NCBI GenBank assembly: GCA_036260935.1
Contig: DATALQ010000022.1
Location: 108,235-172,234 of the forward strand
Length of the DNA stretch: 64,000 nucleotides
Direction: 5' to 3'
DNA from: JAEYOM01 sp036260935
Lineage (GTDB): Bacteria > Bacillota > Clostridia > Acetivibrionales > DTU013
The translations under genes were made by a program, and so were the position numbers. Below the pieces are notes generated by a model. That model saw only the letters and a program-made list of their open reading frames with translations. It did not search any database and was not told where the DNA came from. Positions within the stretch are counted from its first letter, which is position 1; each line of letters begins with the position of its first letter. Below, one piece after another: positions 18,622 through 28,300 of the stretch.

Positions 18622-19587
18622 TTAGAAAATACCTTCCCCATCGACCTTTTTGGATACTTTATTGGCAATCGTTATCAATACGAACGACACAACCGAGTTG
18701 AATATACCTATTGCCGTACCGTAGGAATAACGGAAGTATTTCATTGCGTAATTGTAAACATAGATCTCCAGGGTACGTGCGACCTCATCCACAGAGGAAT
18801 TACCGAGAAGATAAACCTGTTCGAACCCTGAATACAGGATCCACCCGATATTCAGGACAAGCAGTATCTTGATTGTCGGAGCTATGGATGGAATCGTAAC
18901 GTGGAAAATCCTCTTGAGCCTTCCTGCTCCGTCTATTGCAGCGGATTCATAAAGACAGGGGTCGATACCGGCCATGGCCGACAGGTATATGATCGCTCCC
19001 CAGCCCACGTCCTTCCAGACGTTCGACAGGGCGACTATCAGCCAGAAGTATTCCTTCATTCCCATAAACGGTACGGGATCCTTCACCAGCCCCAGGTTGA
19101 CAAGAACGGTATTCACTATTCCGCCGTCTGGAGAAAGCGACATAAAAACTATATTGGCAGCTACAACCCAGGATATGAAATGCGGCAGATATGAAATTGT
19201 TTGAACGGTTCTCTTGAAAGCCTTTATCTTTATTTCGTTCAACATTACTGCCAGGGTAATTGCTGCAACGAAGCCGAATACCAGCTTCAGACTGCTGATT
19301 CCAAGGGTGTTGCGAAGAGCCAGGTAAAAGTATGAATCGCTGAAAAGCTCCTTGAAGTTATTAAATCCGACCCAGGGAGCATTCAGTATGGTATACACTC
19401 CGGGTTTATAATCCTTGAATGCCATGAGCCATCCCCAAAGTGGAACATAGCTGAATAAGATGACAATGAGCATGAAAGGTACCGACAACACGACAAGCTG
19501 TTTTTGCTCTATCAACTTCCGCAGCAATGTACCTTTACGGCCAGGTGCAAGATCTGTTCTTTTGCTTGATTTGACTATTTGCTGCAT
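18622..19587 (-). CDS. Carbohydrate ABC transporter permease (LplB-type)
   Basis: A 321-residue permease of the CUT1 family with an N-terminal membrane helix (VLSVPFMLIVILFSYVPLWG) and an EAA loop (YESAAIDGAGRLKRIFHVTI). ATG 19587 was chosen because AGGAGG lies 9 bases upstream and the upstream in-frame extension has no family resemblance. It forms the transmembrane channel with the LplC-type partner and receives substrate from the lipoprotein encoded just upstream (19694-21421). Confidence 0.93.
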   Translation of the reverse strand: MQQIVKSSKRTDLAPGRKGTLLRKLIEQKQLVVLSVPFMLIVILFSYVPLWGWLMAFKDYKPGVYTILNAPWVGFNNFKELFSDSYFYLALRNTLGISSLKLVFGFVAAITLAVMLNEIKIKAFKRTVQTISYLPHFISWVVAANIVFMSLSPDGGIVNTVLVNLGLVKDPVPFMGMKEYFWLIVALSNVWKDVGWGAIIYLSAMAGIDPCLYESAAIDGAGRLKRIFHVTIPSIAPTIKILLVLNIGWILYSGFEQVYLLGNSSVDEVARTLEIYVYNYAMKYFRYSYGTAIGIFNSVVSFVLITIANKVSKKVDGEGIF

Positions 19588-19693
19588 AATTATCCTCCTG
19601 CCTGATGGATCGGCACTTATACAGAGTAAGCAGAAGAGGTGCAAATCTTCTGCTTACTCTGACCTTACCTTTAAGTCCCGTTTTTAATGTGAT

Positions 19694-21421
19694 TTAGTTT
19701 TTGTAGTATACGGATCCATCCTTGGCCATCTGGCTGATTGCATCTTCGTATGCCTTCAGATCGAGTTTTGCAAGCTTGCCCTGATACTCTTTCCACAGAT
19801 TGTCAAACTCATCCTGAGTCTTTGACATGATAATCTTCGGAATGTACTGAGTAGATGTCTCAAGAGCCTTTTCTATTGCAATCTTGCCCGGATGATCGGA
19901 CTGCAGCTTGGAGCGCAGTGACCAGCCTACTTCGTACGTGGCGGGATAGTTGGGAGCAAAGAGATCATTGAATGTCTTGATGCCGTATGCATTCAGGATT
20001 TCCTTCTCGTCAGGCCTGTACTTAAGCTGAGCGTACTCTTCGGTGTTTCTGGGATTGACATAGCTGCCGTCTGAAAGCTTGCCGAAATCATTAGCAAGGC
20101 CTTCTCTTACAGGCAGGTACTGGAATATGCCTATACCCTCTTTGTTGTTGTAATCAGGACTATTGAAGTTAGCCCATTGTTCAGCTGATTTGGACAGTTT
20201 TCCATCTTTTACGGTATAATCAACATTCTCGACACCCCAGTAATACAGCTTGGTGGCATCTTCGGTGCACATCTGATCGAGGAACTGCATGATCGCATCG
20301 GGATCCTTGGCTTTCTTACTGATAGCTATTCCGTTTGCAGTTGCAAAGGACAGCGGACCCTGATACCTTTCCTGCTGGACATTGTCAAATACGATCGGTA
20401 GAGCAACCGGAACCTTGTTGTACATCTTCTGCTGATCGACAGCATTCAAAGCATTGGTAATGGACCATCTCTGGTCGAAGAAACCAACAAAACGGCCGGC
20501 GCTGATCTTTGCATTATACTGTTCGGTAGTCTGCATGAAGATTTCCTTGTCGAGAAGGCCTTCCTTCCAGAACTCGTTCATGAACTTCAGGTATTCCAGA
20601 TTGAAATCCTGTGTCAAAACTACCTTGGCTTGGAAAGTAGTCGGGTCGATAACCGTTACGCCGTCATTCGGGCTTCCTGCAAGGTACCTCGGGCAACCGT
20701 ACTGAAGCGAGGATATTCTGCTGCCCTCTGTTGTAAGCGAGAAACCTATGTTTGCTACGCCGTTGGTATCGGGATTCGTCTTTATATAATCTCTTATTGC
20801 CTGTTTGTACTGGCTTAAGGTCTTTATTTTCGGCCAACCCTGCTTCTCGAGCACGTCTCTGGTAAGATAGAAACCAGCTGCGGGATAAAGATTGTCGACA
20901 GACGCTCTAAGCGTTCCTATAAAGTAAATATTACCATCTTTCTGCTTCAAAAGATTCAATTCAGACGGACGATATGATGTTTTAATGTTCGTTCCGTACT
21001 TGTCGATCAGGTCATTCAACGGAACAAGTGCCTGTGCCGCCTGGAATTCACCCATGGCCTCGCCGCCCCAGATCAGATCCGGATAATCGCCGGAAGCGAT
21101 CATAACGCCGGCTTTTTGCCTTGTGTCGGAACCGACCGGACGATCTACAACGAGTTTAACTCCTGTTAATTCGGTAAGTTTTTTACCGACGGGAGTTTCC
21201 CAGTCATCGCCGCTTATGATGGCCGGACCGTTTACAAATGCGGTATACGTCTTGATTTCCTTGGGTTTCTCAGAAGCGGTAGCCGTGCTTTCAGTTGTTG
21301 CACTAGTGCTGGGGCTTACGGTTTTTTCATTTTCCGTATTCCCTGCCTGCTGACAGCCTGCAAACATTGTCAGTAACATTAGAACAGCGATTACGAGGGT
21401 AAAAATACGACTAAATTTCAT
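19694..21421 (-). CDS. Extracellular solute-binding lipoprotein (LplA-type)
   Basis: A 575-residue family 1 solute-binding protein, probably for an oligosaccharide. The lipobox (TMFAGCQQ, lipidated Cys23) is followed by a Ser/Thr/Glu-rich linker to about residue 50, so the mature protein is anchored on the outer face of the membrane. The length is typical of LplA-like proteins, which are longer than MalE. AAAGGAGGATATTGT precedes the ATG. It is the first transporter gene in the minus-strand cluster, 106 bases ahead of the LplB-type permease. Confidence 0.93.
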   Translation of the reverse strand: MKFSRIFTLVIAVLMLLTMFAGCQQAGNTENEKTVSPSTSATTESTATASEKPKEIKTYTAFVNGPAIISGDDWETPVGKKLTELTGVKLVVDRPVGSDTRQKAGVMIASGDYPDLIWGGEAMGEFQAAQALVPLNDLIDKYGTNIKTSYRPSELNLLKQKDGNIYFIGTLRASVDNLYPAAGFYLTRDVLEKQGWPKIKTLSQYKQAIRDYIKTNPDTNGVANIGFSLTTEGSRISSLQYGCPRYLAGSPNDGVTVIDPTTFQAKVVLTQDFNLEYLKFMNEFWKEGLLDKEIFMQTTEQYNAKISAGRFVGFFDQRWSITNALNAVDQQKMYNKVPVALPIVFDNVQQERYQGPLSFATANGIAISKKAKDPDAIMQFLDQMCTEDATKLYYWGVENVDYTVKDGKLSKSAEQWANFNSPDYNNKEGIGIFQYLPVREGLANDFGKLSDGSYVNPRNTEEYAQLKYRPDEKEILNAYGIKTFNDLFAPNYPATYEVGWSLRSKLQSDHPGKIAIEKALETSTQYIPKIIMSKTQDEFDNLWKEYQGKLAKLDLKAYEDAISQMAKDGSVYYKN

Positions 21422-21454
21422 ACAATATCCTCCTTTTTTTTGTCATGCATATGG

Positions 21455-21468
21455 TTTCTCCGGAGAAA
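21455..21468. promoter_or_regulatory. 14-base perfect palindrome upstream of the solute-binding protein gene
   Basis: TTTCTCCGGAGAAA lies 33 bases before the ATG of the binding protein, inside the 139-base gap after the glycosidase gene. A TATAAT lies at 21498-21493 on the minus strand, so the palindrome is just downstream of a possible start site. It could be an operator or a small RNA hairpin. Confidence 0.45.
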
Positions 21469-21560
21469 ACTCTGATATTTCTGACATCCATAATTATATT
21501 CGTTGGCTGTACGTCATAAAACAGTATAAACTTTAGTTTTTATATTAATAAATAAAGTTA

Positions 21561-23537
21561 TTAGCAGTTTACATGCAGAGTACCGATCTCCTGATCCTTT
21601 ACAAAAAGCCTGCCGTCTATCAGTGCAGAGTTTGTGAAGGGCGTCGGTCCGATACTGAAGCAGTGAATACCGTTAATAGTCAGGTTCTTGCAGTTGTTGA
21701 TGACGGCAGCGTTCGGGTGCTGGATATCGATAGCCTGTACTCTGTATTGGAACAGGTTGGCGATTTCGAGATCCCAGCAATCCTCTATGCGGATGGAAGA
21801 AGCATATTCGCTGCCCAGATTCTCTTCCGTCTGCAGCGCGACAATTTTCCAGTTCGAGACCTTCTCCAGCACAACTTCTATGTCCAGATGATGTTCGACG
21901 GAAATCATCCATATCTGGCCGGGGGCGGAAGTATTGCTGATATGGAAGCCATCCCTGGTCCAAACATCGGGCATCCATATGTTCTTGAACACACCGGCGC
22001 CTTCATCGTGTACATAAATACCGTAGTAACGGTCACGGCCCTTGTTGACGCCGCCATGGCCGCCAAAGCTGAAGAGGCAGTCTTCCATAATGGAAGCCGG
22101 TGCGCCCATCCAATCCACCTGAATTACTCCCCTGTTTTTACCCCCGTCAAAACAGATGCCCGAAATATGATTCAAACCGCCCTCGGGTATCTTGAACATG
22201 GAGGCCGGTATTTTATCGTTATCATAACCCGGGGTATGATCCTTCATGCACAGCCTTGTCATACTGCAATGCAACCCCAGAATAGCGGTATCCTTCTTAA
22301 GTTCCAACCCGCGCGAGATCATATAGCGGCCCTGGGGCAGATAAATTGCCCGGTGCTCCGCGATGGCCCGTTCAAAAGCCTCGGTATCGTCAGTCATTCC
22401 ATCGCCTTTAGCGCCCAGATCCCTGATGTTGACCCAATCCATCACGGCAGGCATGGGCACATAGTCCGGATCAGAGGGGGCAGGCAGGTCTTTTTCAGGC
22501 TGAATGCCGTAGCGCAGATCAAAACGGCGGTTGACATCCTCATTATCCACGTCGATGCGCAGACCCATGTCGATGTTAACGCTGTAGCATTCCGTTTCCG
22601 ATTCGATGTGGGGGACTCCTATGTGGTGGTTATACTGATAGGCGAAGGATTCGAGGAACCTTGGCACATTCCTGCAGAATATTTTATTCGCGTGCAGCCA
22701 GTTCTGCGGATAGCGCACCATGTTCATACTGATGCCGGCTACCGTGAGGTTCTCCAGGCGGCAATCCTGCATATACAGGCGTTCGAATTCCTCGATATAG
22801 TGGTTGTCACGCTCCTTGTTCGGTACATACACACCGTAGGGGGCGTTGGAGAGCGTATTGCGAAGCATTGTCATACCGGCGCGGTAGGTCGAAATGCAGG
22901 CTCTGGACTGTCCGGAGAAAACGCAGTCACCCAGATAGAAGGGCCAATATGGGACGGTTTCACCTGTAAGAATGCCGTACTGACCGCCAAAGAAGCGGCA
23001 GCGCTCAATTTCGTTGCCGACCATCTCGACAGCCGCGCGGTTGTCTTCCATATAGAAATCGCAGTCTTCAATGGAACAAAGCTGGGCCACACGGAAACGG
23101 CAGGCTACCAGCCCGGGATTCCCTTTACCTGCTTTGAAATCGATATTGCGGATACCGTTGAAAAAAGTTATGTTCTGTGCATCCCGCAGTTCTTCGCCAG
23201 GGCCGGGCTTGTTCACGCGGAAATGGATGATGTATTTCGAATCAGGTCCCTGGAAGCCGGGAGTATTGTCTGCCACGGTGAAAACCGGACGTTTTTCTCC
23301 AAAACCGATGAGACGGATGCCCCACCATAATTGTACTGTTCCTTCAAAACGATAGATGCCTTCCGGGATGAAAATGATTCCATTCTTTGCTTCTGACTCC
23401 AGCTTGTCTATGGCCGCCTGCAGTGCGGCGGTGTTGTCGCCCTTGCCGCCGGGATCGGCGCCAAACTCCTGCGGGGTGAAAACATAAGCCATAGGGTCAT
23501 TAGGCCGGACGGGGAAAATTGATTTGCCATATTGCAT
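21561..23537 (-). CDS. Two-domain beta-helix glycosidase (pectate lyase superfamily, GH55-like)
   Basis: A 658-residue protein with two copies of the Pectate_lyase_3 entry motif: FGADPGGKGDNTAALQAAI near residue 25 and LGAKGDGMTDDTEAFERAI near residue 375. Each is followed by glycine- and asparagine-rich beta-helix rungs. Two tandem helices joined in one chain is the arrangement of GH55 exo-beta-1,3-glucanases, but substrate assignment by eye is uncertain. There is no signal peptide, so it probably acts in the cytoplasm on imported oligosaccharides. It lies upstream of the binding protein and permeases in the same orientation. Confidence 0.85.
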   Translation of the reverse strand: MQYGKSIFPVRPNDPMAYVFTPQEFGADPGGKGDNTAALQAAIDKLESEAKNGIIFIPEGIYRFEGTVQLWWGIRLIGFGEKRPVFTVADNTPGFQGPDSKYIIHFRVNKPGPGEELRDAQNITFFNGIRNIDFKAGKGNPGLVACRFRVAQLCSIEDCDFYMEDNRAAVEMVGNEIERCRFFGGQYGILTGETVPYWPFYLGDCVFSGQSRACISTYRAGMTMLRNTLSNAPYGVYVPNKERDNHYIEEFERLYMQDCRLENLTVAGISMNMVRYPQNWLHANKIFCRNVPRFLESFAYQYNHHIGVPHIESETECYSVNIDMGLRIDVDNEDVNRRFDLRYGIQPEKDLPAPSDPDYVPMPAVMDWVNIRDLGAKGDGMTDDTEAFERAIAEHRAIYLPQGRYMISRGLELKKDTAILGLHCSMTRLCMKDHTPGYDNDKIPASMFKIPEGGLNHISGICFDGGKNRGVIQVDWMGAPASIMEDCLFSFGGHGGVNKGRDRYYGIYVHDEGAGVFKNIWMPDVWTRDGFHISNTSAPGQIWMISVEHHLDIEVVLEKVSNWKIVALQTEENLGSEYASSIRIEDCWDLEIANLFQYRVQAIDIQHPNAAVINNCKNLTINGIHCFSIGPTPFTNSALIDGRLFVKDQEIGTLHVNC

Positions 23538-23597
23538 AGTGATTCATCCTTTCTCATCATAGAACTGGATTTTCGATAAATAGTACCACTCTGCAAT

Positions 23598-23626
23598 ATA
23601 ATAGACAATCAACAAAGTATAGTAAA
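23598..23626 (-). promoter_or_regulatory. Probable promoter of the glycosidase-transporter cluster
   Basis: On the minus strand TTTACT (23626-23621) and TATTAT (23603-23598) are 17 bases apart, about 60 bases before the ATG at 23537. AAAGGATG precedes that ATG as the ribosome site. Confidence 0.5.
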
Positions 23627-23654
23627 TCCTATGGATAATTTTATTATTTACATT

Positions 23655-23695
23655 GAAAACAAAAAACACAGGACAGCCGAAAAAGCTGCCCTGTG
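23655..23695 (-). terminator. Terminator of the MFS gene
   Basis: On the minus strand a hairpin pairs CACAGGGCAGC with GCTGTCCTGTG (23695-23667), followed by TTTTTTGTTTTC (23666-23655). It begins 10 bases after the MFS stop codon. Confidence 0.9.
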
Positions 23696-23704
23696 CTTCT
23701 ATAA

Positions 23705-25003
23705 TTAGTCTTCCAGTCTCCAGATGTGTTTATCCGCCCGGAAAGGCAGACAGGACAGAGCGCCGAATATCCCGATCACAAAGAATAATAATGCTGCCCC
23801 GGAGCCCTTTCCGGCTCCCAGAAGCACAACCCACAGACCGCCCGTCGGCTGCACTGCCATAAAGGGTTCAAACACCCTGTCAACCAAAATACCTCCGCAC
23901 AAATATCCCAGAGGGATAGTAAAAAACTGCAGGGTATTCCTCGCCGAGTAAACGCGCCCCTGCATCTCAACAGGGATTTTCGTCCGAAAAAGCACATCCA
24001 TATTGGCGCCCATCATAGGAATGAATATCCACCCCAGAATTGCTCCCAGGCACCACACCACTGTCGATCGGCCAAAAGCGAGGATATAGTTCTCGGTACT
24101 CATGGCAAAAAGCAGACAGTTACAGATGACTCGAACCCGGCTTTTAGGCGGCGGCAGTATCGTGACCAAAATGCTTCCCAGCATCGTTGCTATCCCGGTA
24201 ACGGTGTTGACCATGCCCAGCGCCCATTCTCCGCCGCCGGCACGTGAAAGCATCATGGCAGGCAGGGCAGCGTTGAAGATGGAGGCTGTAAAATTGATTA
24301 CGGCTAGAAACAGGATCAGGTGCAGAATTCCCCTGTTGTCCCTGAGATAACGCAAGCCGCTTTTTGCAGCCTGCAATATTGTCTCGTTCCCGGCGGCGCT
24401 TGGTTTCCCGGCTTGAGGAATTTTGACAAAGCACAGCAACGCAAGGAATGCTGTGGCAAAGGTAATCAGATCGAACAGGATGACAGCCCGGATTCCCGCG
24501 AAGGAGAGCACTGCAGCGGCTAGAGCAGGCGTCAGTATGCTCACCAGCGAATTGGAAAAGGAACGCATCCCGCTTACCTTTTGGTAATGCTTTTGCGGAA
24601 CCAGAAGTGTTGTCGCCACATCTGAAGCCGGCTGCTGAACCGTGTTCATTATACCGTTTAAAGTGTTGATAAGATACAAATGCCAAATCCGGAGGTTACC
24701 GGTTGTCATCAGAATAAGCACCGAAACGGTACAAAGCGCCGCAAAGCTATCACTTACAAGCATCGTGGCCTTCTTGTTCCAACGGTCGCTCAAAGTACCC
24801 GCGAAGATACTCAGCAAAACATAAGGCGCATAGGAACAAATGGCCAGAAGCGAGGTTGCAAGCGCCGATCCTTGCTGCTGATAAGACCATATAATCAACG
24901 CAAAGTTGGTCATTGCGCTGCCTAGAGCCGAAAACGATTGTGTGATCCATAAAATCAGGAAAGTACGAAGCTCCCTGATGATAGATGCAAAATTTTTTAT
25001 CAT
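23705..25003 (-). CDS. MFS efflux transporter (MefA-like, MFS_3/DHA3 type)
   Basis: A 432-residue, 12-helix transporter with the motif-A loop GTLSDRWNKKATML (about residues 70-85), similar in form to macrolide/lipophilic drug efflux proteins. It probably expels a small hydrophobic compound by proton antiport; the actual substrate is not readable. The ribosome site is AGAGGAG before ATG 25003. The 5' leader has a short ORF and interleaved inverted repeats, which suggests drug-induced attenuation. It is not obviously linked to the sugar genes downstream. Confidence 0.9.
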   Translation of the reverse strand: MIKNFASIIRELRTFLILWITQSFSALGSAMTNFALIIWSYQQQGSALATSLLAICSYAPYVLLSIFAGTLSDRWNKKATMLVSDSFAALCTVSVLILMTTGNLRIWHLYLINTLNGIMNTVQQPASDVATTLLVPQKHYQKVSGMRSFSNSLVSILTPALAAAVLSFAGIRAVILFDLITFATAFLALLCFVKIPQAGKPSAAGNETILQAAKSGLRYLRDNRGILHLILFLAVINFTASIFNAALPAMMLSRAGGGEWALGMVNTVTGIATMLGSILVTILPPPKSRVRVICNCLLFAMSTENYILAFGRSTVVWCLGAILGWIFIPMMGANMDVLFRTKIPVEMQGRVYSARNTLQFFTIPLGYLCGGILVDRVFEPFMAVQPTGGLWVVLLGAGKGSGAALLFFVIGIFGALSCLPFRADKHIWRLED

Positions 25004-25060
25004 GACTTTGCTCCTCTTTCAAATAGAATCATAACGATTTATTGAAAGTGCAAAGCCGAA

Positions 25061-25116
25061 CGGACGAGCTTGATCCGCTCCGTGCAGTTTCGTCCGCTTC
25101 AGACCTTGCACGGAGC
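25061..25116 (-). promoter_or_regulatory. Interleaved inverted repeats (pseudoknot-like attenuator) in the MFS leader
   Basis: In RNA order the arms are GCTCCGTGCA (25116-25107), CGGACGA (25096-25090), TGCACGGAGC (25086-25077) and TCGTCCG (25067-25061). The order A-B-A'-B' allows an H-type pseudoknot or two mutually exclusive hairpins. Arm A overlaps codons 8-11 of the leader ORF. A further CTTTCAA/TTGAAAG pairing reaches the MFS ribosome site. Confidence 0.65.
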
Positions 25117-25137
25117 ATTGACAATGCAGAGTTCCAT
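25099..25137 (-). CDS. Putative 12-residue leader peptide of the MFS gene
   Basis: ATG at 25137 is followed by 11 further sense codons and TGA (25101-25099), giving MELCIVNAPCKV. A good AGGAG (25149-25145) lies 7 bases upstream. The ORF overlaps the first arm of the inverted repeat ahead of the efflux gene, the arrangement seen in translational attenuators of erm/mef-type resistance genes. Expression is inferred, not shown. Confidence 0.55.
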   Translation of the reverse strand: MELCIVNAPCKV

Positions 25138-25172
25138 TTCTATTCTCCTGCTAATATATTACTATTCTCTCA

Positions 25173-25201
25173 ATTGTCTACCAATGAAAGGGCGGCGTCA
25201 A
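25173..25201 (-). promoter_or_regulatory. Possible promoter of the MFS leader
   Basis: On the minus strand TTGACG (25201-25196) and GACAAT (25178-25173) are 17 bases apart. This would start transcription about 20 bases before the leader ribosome site. A second pair, TAGACA/TATATT (25180-25153), would start too close to that site. The rest of this divergent 304-base gap should also hold the promoter of the RCC1 gene, which I could not pick out. Confidence 0.45.
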
Positions 25202-25307
25202 TACCTTGTTTCGTTTATATATGATTTTTACCGGTTGATGCCGAAATAGTAAGTAATGACTGAAAACTGGCTGAAATAATATCGTACCGCTTAAGGGGTG
25301 GAATAGT

Positions 25308-28300
25308 ATGAGAGAAAAAGCAATTATACTTAAAATTATCTCTGTATTTACATTGGCAGCAGCAATCCTGATCGTTTCGGCGCTGAGTGCATTCGGCCCA
25401 TTCACATACGCACAGGCAAATACAAGAGTTTTTGCAGGGCTGAACTACTCTCTGATACTCAAGCCCGACGGCACACTCTGGGGATGCGGCGACAATTTCT
25501 ACGGGCAGCTTGGTGACGGGACAAAAATCGACAGGCCGAGTCCAGTCAAGATAATGAGCGATGTAAAATGGGCCTCGGCCGGAAATCACCATACCCTGGC
25601 TGTCAAAAACGACGGCAGCCTGTGGGGCTTTGGCGACAACAGTTACGGGCAGCTTGGTGTCGGGAACAGGAACACTGTCCTTACACCTGTAAAAATAATG
25701 GATAACGTATCAAAAACTTCGGCAGGCTATAATTTCTCAGTTATAATAAAGGAAGACGGAACGCTTTGGTCGGTAGGACAAAATAAGCTCGGACAGCTGG
25801 GGGACGGCACAAACATCAGCAGATCGACGCCGGTCCAAATAGCATCCGGCGTCTCCGATATATCTTCAGGCATGGAGCAAACAGTTTACATAACCAAAGA
25901 TAAAAAGCTGTATGCCTTCGGAGCCAACGACAAGGGCGTATTGGGCGACGGTACTACAATCAACAGAAATTCCCCGGTTTATATAACTGATGACGTAATA
26001 TCGGCATCAACCGGAGATGAGAACACCTTTGCGGTAAAGTCCGACAATAAGCTTTATGCGTGGGGCTCCGGCTTGATAGGCTTGCAGTTCAGCGCCGACA
26101 GAACAGGCATAACTTATATAACCGATCAGGTTCAGACGGTCTCCAATGGTGTAAACCATACTGCTATCATCAAAAAAGACGGTACCCTGTACACCTTCGG
26201 CAATAACAATGAAGGAAAGGCAGGCACCGGCGACACGTCACTTCAGAGACTTCCGGTCAAAACAGGTGAAAACGTGGTCGATGTTGCCGCGGGTGCAAGG
26301 CATACCCTGGCAGTCAAGGCTGACGGAACCGTATGGAGCTGCGGAAAAAATACAGACGGCCAGCTTGGCTGCGGAAATACCGAAGACAGATTGAAATTGA
26401 CCAATATTTCCGTAAAACAGGGGTCTTCGCTGGTCACAATACCGGCTGTTCCCAATATTTCAAGAGTACTGGTCAATAAAAACGAAGTCAAATTTCAAAC
26501 ATACACTATAAAAGGACAAAAGTATTTTAATATAAGGGATATAGCCCAGGCACTGAAAAAAACTCCCGGGAAGTTCAAGGTAACCATAGATGAAAAATCG
26601 AACATAATAAGGGTTTATTCAAAGAAGGATTATACCTCCACAGGCAGCGAACTGAAAATTTCCGCCGGTACGAAAGCAAAGCCGGCAGTGCTGTCCACGG
26701 CAAGAAGCAGCTTCGACTATACCTTCGTAAGGGCTGTAACGTATGTGGTAGACAATAACTATTATTACAATTTGCTAGAGCTTGGCAAATTGCTGAACAT
26801 CTATACGACGGAAGATAAAAAAGCAAACACGTTTACAATGGATACAAGCAAACCTTTTAAATACCCCGAAGGCCAGCCGGCAGTCAAGTGGAAAAACGGC
26901 GGTAAATATGAAAACGAATGGGTTGCGGGCGCTGCGTATTCATCGCCGGTTGTGACTGATATAAATCAGGACGGTAAGCTCGAAATCATCTCGGCATCCG
27001 CTTCTGTCACATGCCTCGACGCCTTGACCGGAAAGCTGATATGGAGGGTCAACACCGGAGCCGATATTACGAACCCCGATAAAGATATCGGCGGGAGCGC
27101 CGGACGTGTATGGAGCGACGTTATCGTAAAGGATATCGATAAAGACGGAAAGCTTGAAATAGTCGTCGGATCCCAGAAGGGTTATGTTGCCGTATATGAC
27201 GCCAATGGCAGGTTCAAGCCGGGTTGGCCGCAAAAGCCTGTCGGAAACGATCGCGAGGCAAAGTCTGTCAAGGTTGCAGATCTGGATGGCAATGGAACGT
27301 ATGAGATCATTGCAGGTTTTACCGGGAACTTCTCCAGGAATGTATGGGTATACGAATGCAACGGCAGGGTCAGGGCTGGCTGGCCCCAGCTCCAAAGCAA
27401 TCTGGATGGCTTTGTCAATAAAAACAACAGGGATATCGGTGTCCGCAATTCTACAGCTTATGCATTCGGAATATATAACGACAATATTTCGGTCGGCGAT
27501 GTCGATATGGACGGAAAGCCGGAAATCATCGTGCCCTCCGACACCCGGTCAATTTGCGCCTATAATGCCGACGGATCGCTGGTAGCTGCAAGTCACGTCT
27601 TTGGAGGACGTACCTGGGGTAAAATCGGCGCCTGGGAAAATTACGAGTATGAAAAAAAGGTTGAAAATGAAGGCTGGGGAAACGTAAAGTCCAATTCCCC
27701 CGATGACATCAGAGTGGCAGGACAGTTTGCAATGGGGGCTTCGACAGTTGCCGATGTGAACTCCGACGGCATAAACGAAGTAGTAGTGTCTTGTAAAATG
27801 TTTGACGCTCCCACTGGAATGCCTCCGTCACTTTACGAAACCGTAATGATTCTTCAGGGCAACAGGGAAAGGTTCAAGGCGGGACAATACGACTGGGCGG
27901 TTTTGCCGAGGTCTTCACCTCCGATCAACAGTGCCGCGGAAGATTTCAATATAATTTCAAGCGCAATGAACAATCCTGTGGTCGAGGATATCGATGGAGA
28001 CGGAAACAAGGAAATCCTTACTTCCACTTACGACGGAAAACTGCACTGTTACTGGCTGGACAAGCAAGAGAAACATTCCTGGCCGTTTAAAGCCTACCAG
28101 GAAGAAAGGGGTACGCTCGAATTTACTTCCAGGCCAACTGTTTCCGACGTTGATAAGGATGGCAGCAAGGAGATAATTGTAACCACCTGGACGGAGAAGG
28201 ATGCCAAAGTCGACGGAAGACTGATAATTCTCAATAACAGCGGCAACATAATTACCTCCGCCGATCTGCCGGGTTCCCTGGGCGATCCGCAGTCCAACGG

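Noticed and set aside
21573..23330. A 585-codon plus-strand open frame opposite the glycosidase gene
   Set aside because: It is antisense to a protein with clear Pectate_lyase_3 motifs, has no recognisable domain and arises from codon bias of the real gene.
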